Shown here: positions 54,381-62,947 of the stretch, in pieces
Layout of the letters: each line of letters starts with the position of its first letter
Numbering within the stretch: the stretch's first letter is position 1
DNA from: Sphingomonas sp. SORGH_AS_0950
Lineage (GTDB): Bacteria; Pseudomonadota; Alphaproteobacteria; Sphingomonadales; Sphingomonadaceae
Length of the DNA: 64,000 nt
Assembly (NCBI RefSeq): GCF_030818415.1
Contig: NZ_JAUTAE010000001.1
Location: 64,501-128,500 of the forward strand
Direction: 5' to 3'
Program-made: the position numbers and the translations under genes
The notes under the pieces: model-generated
The model's input: only the letters and a program-made list of their open reading frames with translations
Database searches by the model: none
What the model was told of the DNA's origin: nothing

Positions 54381-55459
54381 CGGGTTCGGGCCCCTTCGGC
54401 TAGAGTGGCGCGCCAGTCGGCCAGGAAGCGGCGGCGCTTGATCGTATCGAGATTGACGAGAAGCTGCGGCCCGACGCGGATCGGGCGTTGCTGTTCGGAC
54501 GACAGGCGGGGCGCGCGGACATCGCCGCGCACCGGCAACAGCCATTGCCGCGCGAGGAGCGTCTGCCCGGTGCGCGACAGCAGGAAGTCGAGGAACAGCC
54601 GCGCCGCCGCCGGATGCCGCGCATCGCGGGTGATGAAGGCGACGCGGGAGGCGATGATCGTATAGTCGCGCGGAAACACCACCCGGATGCGCGGGTCGCG
54701 CAGCGCGCGGGTCAGCGCATAGGGGCCGACGACATTATAGGCGATGGCGATCCGCCCCGCCGCCACCGCGTCCAGCATCGGCTCGGTGGTGCGCGACAGC
54801 ATCGGCCGGGTCGCCGCGATCGCCTGGACCAGCGAACGGGTGTCGCGGGTGATCGCATGATCCTCGGTCAGATAGAGATAGCCGACATTGGACCGGGCGG
54901 GGTCATAGGTGGCGACCTTGCCCGTCAGCGCGGCGCGACGGCCGCGCAGCAATTGCTCGAACGCCTCATGGGTGCGGGGCACCTGTGCCGCCGGGATCAG
55001 GCGGCGGTTGACGACGAAGGCGACCGGCTCGGCGGTGACGCCGTAACCCATGTTCTTCCAGACGGCCGTGGCGGGTAAGGCGGGCTTTTCGGGGCTGAGA
55101 TAGCCTTGCGCATAGCCGTCGTTGATCAGCTTGGCCTGGAGATCCATCGCCGAGGACCAGACCAGATCGGCTCCCGCCGCGCCCTGCCGCGCCTCGGCGA
55201 CGACGCGGTCGTAGATGGTGCTCGATTCCAGGTCGTCATAGCGGACCGCGACGCCGGGATAGGTGCGGCGAAAGGCGGCGATCAGCGGCTGCATCGCGGC
55301 GGTGTCGGCATTGCCATAGACGCGCAGGCCGCCCTCGGCGCGCGCATCGGCGACCAGCGCGTCATAGGAGCGGGGATAGCCGACCGGGCGATGCGGCGCG
55401 CTGCCTTGCGCGAACGCCGGAGCGCCCAGCAGCAGCATCGATAGAATCAGGATTCGCAT
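54377..55459 (-). CDS. Periplasmic solute-binding protein (family 1/iron-type ABC), orphan
   Basis: The 360-residue exported protein has a signal peptide (to about residue 17) and a two-lobe binding fold: LRVYGNADTAAMQPLIAAFRRTYPGVAVRYDDLESSTIYDRVVAEA near the start, LVWSSAMD, and VFPRDYTIIASRVAFI further on. It resembles binding proteins of ferric-iron and thiosulfate/polyamine type. No ABC permease or ATPase is encoded nearby. Its neighbours are a TctE-like sensor kinase (divergent) and a porin (overlapping), so it may deliver ligand to the sensor rather than to a transporter. Confidence 0.88.
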   Translation of the reverse strand: MRILILSMLLLGAPAFAQGSAPHRPVGYPRSYDALVADARAEGGLRVYGNADTAAMQPLIAAFRRTYPGVAVRYDDLESSTIYDRVVAEARQGAAGADLVWSSAMDLQAKLINDGYAQGYLSPEKPALPATAVWKNMGYGVTAEPVAFVVNRRLIPAAQVPRTHEAFEQLLRGRRAALTGKVATYDPARSNVGYLYLTEDHAITRDTRSLVQAIAATRPMLSRTTEPMLDAVAAGRIAIAYNVVGPYALTRALRDPRIRVVFPRDYTIIASRVAFITRDARHPAAARLFLDFLLSRTGQTLLARQWLLPVRGDVRAPRLSSEQQRPIRVGPQLLVNLDTIKRRRFLADWRATLAEGARTR

Positions 55460-55501
55460 CGTTCAGGTCCTCTCGCTTCCCGCCTCTGAGTTCGGGTAAG
55501 C

Positions 55502-55513
55502 TCATGGACATGA
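55502..55513. promoter_or_regulatory. Inverted repeat in the divergent promoter region
   Basis: TCATGGACATGA (arms TCATG/CATGA, 2-base spacer) lies in the 97-base gap between the solute-binding protein and response-regulator genes; CACCGGGTG at 55543-55551 is a second small palindrome. Either could be a binding site for the regulator. Support is positional only. Confidence 0.25.
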
Positions 55514-55556
55514 ACTATGCCGGCAAGCTGTCATCCACCTTTCACCGGGTGGTGCG

Positions 55557-56222
55557 ATGCGGATTCTGATCGTCGAGGACGATGCAGCGCTGGCGCGCGG
55601 GATCGTCGCGCTGCTGCGGGCCTCCGGCCATGCGGTCGATCATGTCGCCAGCGGCGAGGATGCGCTGATGGTGATCGCGGACGAGGCCTATGCGCTGGTC
55701 GTGTTAGATGTCGGGTTGCCGGGGATGGACGGTTTCTCGGTGCTGGAGACGTTGCGGCGGCGGGGCGCGCGCGTGCCGGTGCTGATGCTGACCGCGCGCG
55801 ACGCGCTGGACGACCGGGTGCGCGGGCTGGACCTGGGGGCGGACGATTATCTGCGCAAGCCCTTCGCCCCCGCCGAACTGGAGGCGCGGATTCGCGCGCT
55901 GGGGCGGCGGCGCGGCGGCGATCCGACCCCGGCGCTGGTCGTCGGCGCGCTAGTGCTGGACCGTTCGCGCGGCGAGGCGCGGGTCGGCGAGCGGGCGCTG
56001 GACCTGCGCCGCCGCGAATGGGCGGTGCTCGACTCGCTCGCCACCCGCGCCGGGCAGATCGTGCCGCGCGAGACGTTGCAGTCCGAGGTGTTCGGCTATG
56101 ACGAGCCGGTCGGCCCCAATGCGATCGAGGTGAACATCACCCGCCTGCGCGGCAAGCTGGCCCCCGACGGCCCGGCGATCCGCACGGTGCGCGGGGTCGG
56201 CTATATGCTCGATGCCGATTGA
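55557..56222 (+). CDS. OmpR family response regulator (TctD/QseB-like)
   Basis: The 221-residue protein has a receiver domain with D8/D9, phospho-acceptor Asp51 (VVLDVGLPGMDG) and Lys101 (RKPF), then a winged-helix domain (LRRREWAVLDSLATRAGQIVPRETL, NAIEVNITRLRGKL and IRTVRGVGYML). It is divergent from the solute-binding protein/porin/CitMHS run and overlaps its kinase by 11 bases. In Salmonella and Pseudomonas TctD controls tricarboxylate uptake genes; the same target logic is inferred for the divergent operon. Confidence 0.92.
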   Translation: MRILIVEDDAALARGIVALLRASGHAVDHVASGEDALMVIADEAYALVVLDVGLPGMDGFSVLETLRRRGARVPVLMLTARDALDDRVRGLDLGADDYLRKPFAPAELEARIRALGRRRGGDPTPALVVGALVLDRSRGEARVGERALDLRRREWAVLDSLATRAGQIVPRETLQSEVFGYDEPVGPNAIEVNITRLRGKLAPDGPAIRTVRGVGYMLDAD

Positions 56223-57627
56223 GCGCGCGCGCGGCGGTGCGCTGGCGCTGCGCACCCGGCTGCTCGCGGCGATGCTGGCGCCGATGCTGGCGATCGCGGT
56301 GCTGCTGGGGCTGGCGGGGGCGACGCTGATCGCCGATGTCGTCCGCCGCACCAATGACCGCGTGCTCGGCGGGGCGCTGGGCGCGGTGGCGGAGACGGTG
56401 CAGGTGGAGCGGGGCGAGGTGACGCTCGACCTGCCCGCCGCGGCATTCGGAATGCTGGAGAATAGCGAGCGCGACAATGTCTATTACCGGATCGCGGTGG
56501 GTGGGCGCCTGCTGACCGGCTATGGCGACCTGCCCGCGCCGCATATCGCGGAACTGGCGCTCGACACGCCGCGCTTCCGCTTCGCCCGCTATCGCGGCCA
56601 GGATATCCGCGTCGCCGAGGTGCGCCGCGCGCTGCCCCGCATCGACGCGCCGGTGGTGGTGCAGGTGGCCGAGACCCTTGACGGTCGGCGGGCGCTGCAA
56701 CGGCGGTTGGTGATCGCGCTGGTGCTGGGCGAGATCCTGCTGGTGGGCGTTGCCATGCTGCTGATCCGCCCGGCGCTCGCCTGGAGCCTGCGCCCGCTGG
56801 CGGGCCTGCGGGGGGCGGTGTCGGCCCGCGACCGGCGCGCGACGCCGGACCTTTCGCCGCTGGATACCGGCCCCTTGCCGGTCGAGCTTCGCTCGCTGGC
56901 CGATGCGTTCAACCATCTGCTCGCCCGGCTGGACAGCGCGACGGCGGGGATGCGGCGCTTTACCGCCGACGCCTCGCACCAGATGCGCACCCCGCTGGCG
57001 GTGCTGAAGGTGCAGGTCGCGCTGGCCCGGCGGGGCAGCCCGACCGCCATGGGCGAGATCGCCGATGCGGCCGACCGTCTGGAGCATCTGGTGACGCAAC
57101 TGCTGGCGCTCGCCCGTGCCGAGGAAGCGGGCGTCGCACCCCCGCGCGAGCGGGTCGACCTGCGCGAAGTCGCGGTCGCCGTCATCAACCGCCGGATCGC
57201 GCAGGCGATCGAGGCGGGGGTCGAAATCCATCTCGATGCCCCGGGCGATCTCGTGATCGCCAGCCATCGCACACTGGTTTTCGAGATCCTGTCCAACCTG
57301 CTCGACAATGCGATCCGCTATAATCGTCGCGGCGGCCAGGTGATGATGACCATCTCGGGCGAGCAAGGGGCGGGGACCAGGATCGTGGTGGCGGATGACG
57401 GCCCCGGCCTGCCGGATGACGACCTAGCCCGTCTGGGCGAACGCTTCACCCGCCTTTCGACCGCGCGCGACAGCCAGGGCAGCGGCCTCGGCCTCGCCAT
57501 CGTCCGCTCTGCGGCATCGCGCCTCGATGCGTCGCTGGAGATCGTCAGCACCCGACCCGGCCTGCGGGTCACGCTGGGCTTCGGGGCGGCCGGAATGATC
57601 GGCGGCGACGGGGATCAGAAGCTGTAG
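56212..57627 (+). CDS. Sensor histidine kinase (TctE-like, 2CSK_N-type sensor)
   Basis: The 471-residue membrane kinase has its first helix at about 18-44, then a periplasmic domain of about 120 residues with the N-terminal two-component sensor pattern (NDRVLGGALGAVAETV, ENSERDNVYYRI and LLTGYGDLP) found in TctE/QseC-type kinases. A second helix is at about 166-186. HAMP and HisKA follow, with His256 (ADASHQMRTPLAVL), then the ATPase boxes ILSNLLDNAIRY, DDGPGLP and GSGLGLAIV. The gene starts in the response-regulator end. Its last 13 bases overlap the convergent MipA-like gene. Confidence 0.92.
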   Translation: MPIERARGGALALRTRLLAAMLAPMLAIAVLLGLAGATLIADVVRRTNDRVLGGALGAVAETVQVERGEVTLDLPAAAFGMLENSERDNVYYRIAVGGRLLTGYGDLPAPHIAELALDTPRFRFARYRGQDIRVAEVRRALPRIDAPVVVQVAETLDGRRALQRRLVIALVLGEILLVGVAMLLIRPALAWSLRPLAGLRGAVSARDRRATPDLSPLDTGPLPVELRSLADAFNHLLARLDSATAGMRRFTADASHQMRTPLAVLKVQVALARRGSPTAMGEIADAADRLEHLVTQLLALARAEEAGVAPPRERVDLREVAVAVINRRIAQAIEAGVEIHLDAPGDLVIASHRTLVFEILSNLLDNAIRYNRRGGQVMMTISGEQGAGTRIVVADDGPGLPDDDLARLGERFTRLSTARDSQGSGLGLAIVRSAASRLDASLEIVSTRPGLRVTLGFGAAGMIGGDGDQKL

Positions 57628-58469
57628 GCCAGCCCCAGCGCCCCCAGCCACTGTCGGCGCGACCCCGCCTGTGCGACGATCGGGCTGTCGCCGATGCTGC
57701 CCGTCATGCCGCCAAAGGTGCCGAGCGCGACGAGGTGCAGGCCGTGCAGCAGATCGCCGTGCAACGTGTGAACCCCGACAAGGCCGATCGTCCAGTTCTT
57801 GATCCCGCCCTTGGCATCGTAGACGGGCAGGCCGCTGCGGAGGCTTTGGGCGGTTGAGACGCTATAATAGGTTCGCGCGTAGCGATCCTCGGCCATGTCG
57901 ACCGACGCCGTGAATGCCACCGCCATATGAAGCGATAGCGGCGTGAAATAGGTCAGGCCGGGTTGCCACAGCCCCGCATCATGGATCCCAGCCACATCGT
58001 GCCGATAGGACAGGGTGAGGGACAGCGTGTCATAGGGGCTGGTCACGACGCCCGTTTTCTGGACCCCGACATAGCCGCCCAGTTCGATGGCGGTGCCGAG
58101 CGCGCCGAGCGCGCGGACGCGGGGATCGTGGATGCCGCTTAGCGTGCTGCGGTTGAAATTGACCTGGGCGACGGGCCCGCCCTGAAACCGCCAGCCCGGC
58201 CCCGGCCGGTCGCGGAGCAGGTCGATGCTCAACTGGTTGCCCGCAAGGACGAAGGAATGTCCCTCGACCGAGCCGATCGCGGCCGGGGCGACGACCGGGC
58301 TGTAATGATCCGAGCCCTCATAGTCGGGAATGACGGCCAGACCGGCCCCCACCGCGACCCGGTCCCGGTCGAAGGGGGAGGGCTCGGAACGGGACTGGGC
58401 GGAGACCTGCGCGGGTAACGGCGCTGCGATCAGCCCGGCCGCCGCGACCATGATACGGAATGTCGACAT
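57615..58469 (-). CDS. MipA/OmpV family outer-membrane protein
   Basis: The 284-residue exported protein has a signal peptide ending near VSAQ, then a beta-rich MipA/OmpV domain (VGAGLAVIPDYEGSDHY near the start; C-terminal GALGLAYSF with terminal Phe). Family members are small outer-membrane barrels linked to murein-synthesis scaffolding (MipA) or to efflux and antibiotic resistance. It follows the outer-membrane factor gene by 16 bases in the RND pump operon. An AAAGGA ribosome binding site precedes ATG 58469. The frame extends upstream, but only as a shadow. Confidence 0.88.
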   Translation of the reverse strand: MSTFRIMVAAAGLIAAPLPAQVSAQSRSEPSPFDRDRVAVGAGLAVIPDYEGSDHYSPVVAPAAIGSVEGHSFVLAGNQLSIDLLRDRPGPGWRFQGGPVAQVNFNRSTLSGIHDPRVRALGALGTAIELGGYVGVQKTGVVTSPYDTLSLTLSYRHDVAGIHDAGLWQPGLTYFTPLSLHMAVAFTASVDMAEDRYARTYYSVSTAQSLRSGLPVYDAKGGIKNWTIGLVGVHTLHGDLLHGLHLVALGTFGGMTGSIGDSPIVAQAGSRRQWLGALGLAYSF

Positions 58470-58485
58470 GCGATCGTCCTTTCGA

Positions 58486-59910
58486 TCAGCCGCCCAGGGC
58501 GACCTGCAACTGGATACGCGCCAGCGCGCCGGCGGTGGTGTGATGGAGAAGGGCGCGCTCGGCGGCGATCTGCGCGGCCTGCGCGTCGATGAGCGGCCCG
58601 GCGGCGATGTCGCCGCGCCGATACCGCGCCTCGACCGCCATGACGGTTTGCCGCCGCGCATCGCTGTCCGCCGCCGCCAGGCCCCGTCGCCGGTCGAGCG
58701 CGCGGACCAGGGCCAGCGCATCGTCCACCTCGCGCCAGGCATTGCGCACCGTCCGCTGATAGGCGAGCGCGGCGCTGCGCTCTTCGGATCGACGCAGCGA
58801 CAATTGGCGTTCCAGCCGCCCGCCCGCGAAGATCGGGATCGACAGGACCGGCCCCGCCCCGGTGGTGCGCGCGTCCCATCCAAAATCGGCCAGGTTCAGG
58901 ACGTCGATCCCGAACAGCCCGGACAGGTTCAGGCTGGGGTAGAAGTCGGCCTGTGCGGCGCCGATCGCGGCGGTCGCGGCGTGGAGCGTGGCTTCCGCGT
59001 CCAGAATGTCCGGGCGACGACGGGCGAGATCGCTGGGCAGCCCCGGCGCGGGCTTGGCCAATACAGGCGCGGCGGGTCGGCCTGCGCCGTCCGGCGGCGG
59101 CGTGTCGGGATTGTCGCCGACCAGGATCGCCAGGGCGCGGGCGGCGCGGGCGATGTCGGTGTCGAGCGCGATCAGGGCGTCCTGTCGTGCCCGCTGCTCG
59201 CTTTCCACCGCGCGGGCATCGATGCCGCTGGCCAGCCCCCGTTCCCGGAGCGCGGCGGCGATGGCCAGCCTGCGCTCGCCCAGCGCGCGGTCGCGCTCGG
59301 CGAGGCCGCGCTCCGCGATCAGCCCGCGCCATTGCCAATAGGTCTGCGCCACCGCCGCCTCGACCGACAGGCGGGCGGCGCGGGCGGCGGCGTCGGCCTG
59401 CGCGATCCCGGCGGTCGCGACCTCCACCTCGCGGCGATGCTTGCCCCACAGATCGATGGCCCATGTGGCGCTGATATCGGCCTGGTAGAGATCGAAGGCA
59501 TAGCCCTTCGGGATGGCGCCTTCCGTCTCGCTGGGCGGCTGACCCAGCAGCGGCGCCAGCACCCCGGCCAGGCCCGCCGTGCCGATGCGGTTGCGACTAT
59601 AACCGAGCTGCCCGCCGATCTGCGGCAGGCTTTCGCCCCGTTTGGCATCGCGCGCGATCCGCGCCGCCACCAGCCGTTCCTCCGCCATGCGCAGGTCGAG
59701 ATTGGCGGTCTGCGCGCGCGCCTCCAACCCGTCCAGCGCCGGATCGCCGAAACGGCGCCACCAGGGCTCGGACGGAGAGGTTTGCGATGCGGCCGCCCCC
59801 TGCCACCGCGCGGGCAGATCGGCGACGGGCGGATGGAAATCCGGGCCGACCGTACAGCCGCCCAGCAACAGGCCGAGCAACCCCGTGCCGACGATGCGAC
59901 GGTCAATCAT
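58486..59910 (-). CDS. Outer-membrane efflux lipoprotein (NodT/OprM family) of the RND pump
   Basis: The 474-residue channel has a lipoprotein signal (GLLLGGC, Cys19), followed by TVGPDFHPP as in NodT-family lipoproteins. Two outer-membrane efflux repeats have long Ala/Arg-rich helices, with LARRRPDILDAEATLHAATA in the second half. It would form the exit duct for the adjacent RND permease and adaptor. Its start overlaps the permease stop by 8 bases, so the pump components are translated together. Confidence 0.93.
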   Translation of the reverse strand: MIDRRIVGTGLLGLLLGGCTVGPDFHPPVADLPARWQGAAASQTSPSEPWWRRFGDPALDGLEARAQTANLDLRMAEERLVAARIARDAKRGESLPQIGGQLGYSRNRIGTAGLAGVLAPLLGQPPSETEGAIPKGYAFDLYQADISATWAIDLWGKHRREVEVATAGIAQADAAARAARLSVEAAVAQTYWQWRGLIAERGLAERDRALGERRLAIAAALRERGLASGIDARAVESEQRARQDALIALDTDIARAARALAILVGDNPDTPPPDGAGRPAAPVLAKPAPGLPSDLARRRPDILDAEATLHAATAAIGAAQADFYPSLNLSGLFGIDVLNLADFGWDARTTGAGPVLSIPIFAGGRLERQLSLRRSEERSAALAYQRTVRNAWREVDDALALVRALDRRRGLAAADSDARRQTVMAVEARYRRGDIAAGPLIDAQAAQIAAERALLHHTTAGALARIQLQVALGG

Positions 59911-62900
59911 GGGCGGTCTCCCTGGACGCGTCTTCGCGCCCGAACAGCAACAGGTAGAAGGCGGGCAGCGCGACCAGCGTCAGGATGGTCGCGCCGATCA
60001 GCCCGCCGATCATCACGATCGCCATCGGACCCCAGAAGATGTTGAAGCACAGCGGGATGAAGGCCAGCACGGCGGCCAGCGCGGTCAGCACGACCGGGCG
60101 TGCCCGGCCGGTCGTCGCGTTCACCACGGCGTCGCGCACCGCCATCCCGTCGGCGCGGTATGATTGCACCTGATCGACCAAGATGATGGTGTTGCGCATG
60201 ATCATCCCCGCCAGCGCGATCAGCCCCAGCAGCGCGACGAAGCCGAACGGCGCGCCGGTCAGCAGCAGCGCCGCCACCGCCCCGATGATGCCCAGCGGCG
60301 CGGTCGCCAGCACCAGCAGCGTTCGCGAGACGCTCTGCAACTGGATCATCAGCAGCACGAGCATGATCCCGATCGTCAGCGGCAGCAGGCGATAGATCGC
60401 CCGGTTGGCATCGGCGGACAATTCGCCGTCGCCGCCTTCCTCAAGCCGATAGCCGGGGGGCAGGGCGGCGCGGATCGCAGCGATCCGGGGCGCGGCGGCG
60501 TGAACGATCTCGGACGCCTGGACATCGCCGATCATGTCGGCCTGCACGGTCATGGTCGGCGCGGCATTGCGGGTCCAGACGACCGGCTGTTCGGTGGCGG
60601 GGCGCAGCGTCGCCACCTCGCCCAGCGGCACCATGCCATGGGACGTGGCGACGGGCATGTCGATCAGGCCGCCCAGATCGTGCCGATCCTCGGCCCGGCC
60701 GCGCACCATGATGCCGATCTGCTTGGTCCCGTTCAGCACCGCGCCCCCCGGCGCGCCCGACAGGATGGCGGCGAGGTCGCCCGCCACCTGCGCGCGGTCC
60801 ACCCCCAGCGCCGCCGCCCGTTCCGGATCGATCGCGTAGCGCGCGACGGGCGCGGCGATGCCCCAGTTGATCTGAACGGCGGTGGTCGACGGGGTGGCGC
60901 GCAGCACGGCGGCGATCCGCTCCGAGATCGCACGCAGCCGCGCCGGATCGCTCCCCACCACCCGGTACTGGACCGGCGCACCCAAGGTCGGCCCGAGCGA
61001 CAGGCGACGCACATGCAGGCTGGCTCCGGCGATGCCCGGCATGCGCTCCAGCTTGTGGATCAGCGCGTCGCGTGCGGCCAGGTCGGTCGTGACCAGCATC
61101 ACGGTCGCCTTCGCCGGATTGGGCAGCGCCGGACCATAAGGCAGATAGAAGCGCGCCGCACCGCGCCCGATATAGCTGTCCATGCTGCGGATACGGGGAT
61201 CGCCGCGCAGCACGTCCTCCAGCCGCTTCACGGCGGTTTCGGTCGCCTCGATCGATGCTCCCGGTCGCATCGCGACGTCGATCATCACCTCGGGACGGTC
61301 GGAATTGGGGAAGAATTGCTGCCGTACGAGCATCGCCCCGGCCAGGCTGACCGCCAGCAGCGCGACCGTGATGCCGACGATCAGCCAGCACCGGTCGAGC
61401 GCCCAGTCGATGGCGCCGCGCAGATATCGATAGGGCCCGGAAGGACTGGCGTCATGCCCATGGGCCCGCGCCGGTTGCGGCAACAGCTTCACCCCCAGGA
61501 ACGGCGTGAAGACCACCGCGACGATCCAGCTGACCAGCAACGCCGACCCCGTCACCCAGAAGATGCCCCCCGCATATTCGCTGGTCGTCGACTGGGCGAG
61601 GCCGACCGGCAGGAACCCGACGATGGTGATCAGGGTGCCGGTCAGCATGGGAAAGGCGGTGTGGGTCCAGGCATAGGCCGCGGCCTCGCGCCGGTCGACG
61701 CCCTGTTCCATCTGGACGACCATCGCCTCGACGCTGATGATCGCATCGTCGACCAGCAGGCCGAGCGACAGGATCAGCGCACCGAGCGAAATCCGCTCCA
61801 GCCCGATCCCGGCCACCCCCATGTACAGGGCGACGATCGCCAGCGTCAGTGGCACCGACAGCGCGACGACGATCCCCGTCCGCCAGCCCAGCGTGACGAA
61901 GGCGACGACCAGCACCACGGTCAAGGCGCAGAAGAACTTGACGAGGAAGGTGTTCACCGCCTCGCGGATATTGGCGCTCTGATCCTCCACCTGTGTCAGC
62001 CGCGCCCCGGCGGGCAGCGTCCGGCGGACCTCTTCGGCCGCCGCGCGGATGGCGTCGCCGAAGCCCAGGCCGTCCGCGCCCGGCGTCATCGACACGGCGA
62101 GGATGACCGCCCGGCGTCCGTCATGGCGCACCAGCGCGTCGGGCGGATCGGCATAGCCGCGTGCCACCTGCGCGATATCCCCCAGTCGGACCGCACCGGC
62201 GGCGGTCGGGATCCCGGCGCCCTCCAGATCGCGGACATCGTCCACCTGCCCGTCCAGCCGCACCGGCGTCTGCATCGCGCCCTGGACCCCGCCCGCCGGG
62301 CCGACCGCCTGGCGCTGGGCCAGCGCCTGCGCCACGCGACCCGGCGACAGGCCCATGGCTGCAAGCCGCCGGGGATCGACGTCCACGAACAGACGCCGGG
62401 GCAGTTCGCCGATGATCTCGGCCTTGCCCGCCCCCGGCACGCGCAGCATCGCGTCGCGCGCCTGCTCGGCCAGGCGAACCAGGCGGGCATTGTCCGCTCC
62501 GGTCAGCGCGAAGACATAGCCATAGACATCGGCATTGTCCTCGCTCGCCGTCAGCGACGCGCCGCCGGGCAAGGCGGGCTCGACGTCCTTCAGCTTGCGC
62601 CGGACCTGACGCCAGACTTCCTTCACCTGGCCGGGCGGCGCGGAATCCTTCAGTTCGACGGTGATGAGGCAGGCGCCCTCCAGGCAATAGGTCTGGAGAT
62701 AATCGAGATGGTCGATCCCGCGCAGCGTCTGTTCGACCGGATCGGCGACCTGCGCCCGCATCTGCGCCGGGCTGGCGCCGTCCCAGCGGGCGGAGACGAT
62801 CATCTCCTTCAGGGTGAAGCCGGGGTCCTCGTTGCGGCCCAGCGACAGGAATTGGAGCGCCCCCGCGACGAAGAGCAACGCGATCAGGAAGCCGACCAGC

Positions 62901-62944
62901 GCGGGGTGACGGATGGCCCATCGGGACAGGTTGAAACCGTCCAT
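59903..62944 (-). CDS. RND efflux permease (AcrB/MexB superfamily)
   Basis: The 1013-residue inner-membrane exporter has the usual two-fold repeat: one helix, a large periplasmic loop, then six helices, repeated. The proton-relay aspartate pair is in LSLGLLVDDAIISVE (near residues 398-399). The first helix is preceded by NLSRWAIRHPALV and the opening loop has GRNEDPGFTLKEMIVSARW, typical of the less-studied efflux RND branch rather than AcrB itself. Substrates cannot be inferred. It starts 3 bases after the adaptor stop. Confidence 0.94.
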   Translation of the reverse strand: MDGFNLSRWAIRHPALVGFLIALLFVAGALQFLSLGRNEDPGFTLKEMIVSARWDGASPAQMRAQVADPVEQTLRGIDHLDYLQTYCLEGACLITVELKDSAPPGQVKEVWRQVRRKLKDVEPALPGGASLTASEDNADVYGYVFALTGADNARLVRLAEQARDAMLRVPGAGKAEIIGELPRRLFVDVDPRRLAAMGLSPGRVAQALAQRQAVGPAGGVQGAMQTPVRLDGQVDDVRDLEGAGIPTAAGAVRLGDIAQVARGYADPPDALVRHDGRRAVILAVSMTPGADGLGFGDAIRAAAEEVRRTLPAGARLTQVEDQSANIREAVNTFLVKFFCALTVVLVVAFVTLGWRTGIVVALSVPLTLAIVALYMGVAGIGLERISLGALILSLGLLVDDAIISVEAMVVQMEQGVDRREAAAYAWTHTAFPMLTGTLITIVGFLPVGLAQSTTSEYAGGIFWVTGSALLVSWIVAVVFTPFLGVKLLPQPARAHGHDASPSGPYRYLRGAIDWALDRCWLIVGITVALLAVSLAGAMLVRQQFFPNSDRPEVMIDVAMRPGASIEATETAVKRLEDVLRGDPRIRSMDSYIGRGAARFYLPYGPALPNPAKATVMLVTTDLAARDALIHKLERMPGIAGASLHVRRLSLGPTLGAPVQYRVVGSDPARLRAISERIAAVLRATPSTTAVQINWGIAAPVARYAIDPERAAALGVDRAQVAGDLAAILSGAPGGAVLNGTKQIGIMVRGRAEDRHDLGGLIDMPVATSHGMVPLGEVATLRPATEQPVVWTRNAAPTMTVQADMIGDVQASEIVHAAAPRIAAIRAALPPGYRLEEGGDGELSADANRAIYRLLPLTIGIMLVLLMIQLQSVSRTLLVLATAPLGIIGAVAALLLTGAPFGFVALLGLIALAGMIMRNTIILVDQVQSYRADGMAVRDAVVNATTGRARPVVLTALAAVLAFIPLCFNIFWGPMAIVMIGGLIGATILTLVALPAFYLLLFGREDASRETAHD

Positions 62945-62947
62945 GGA

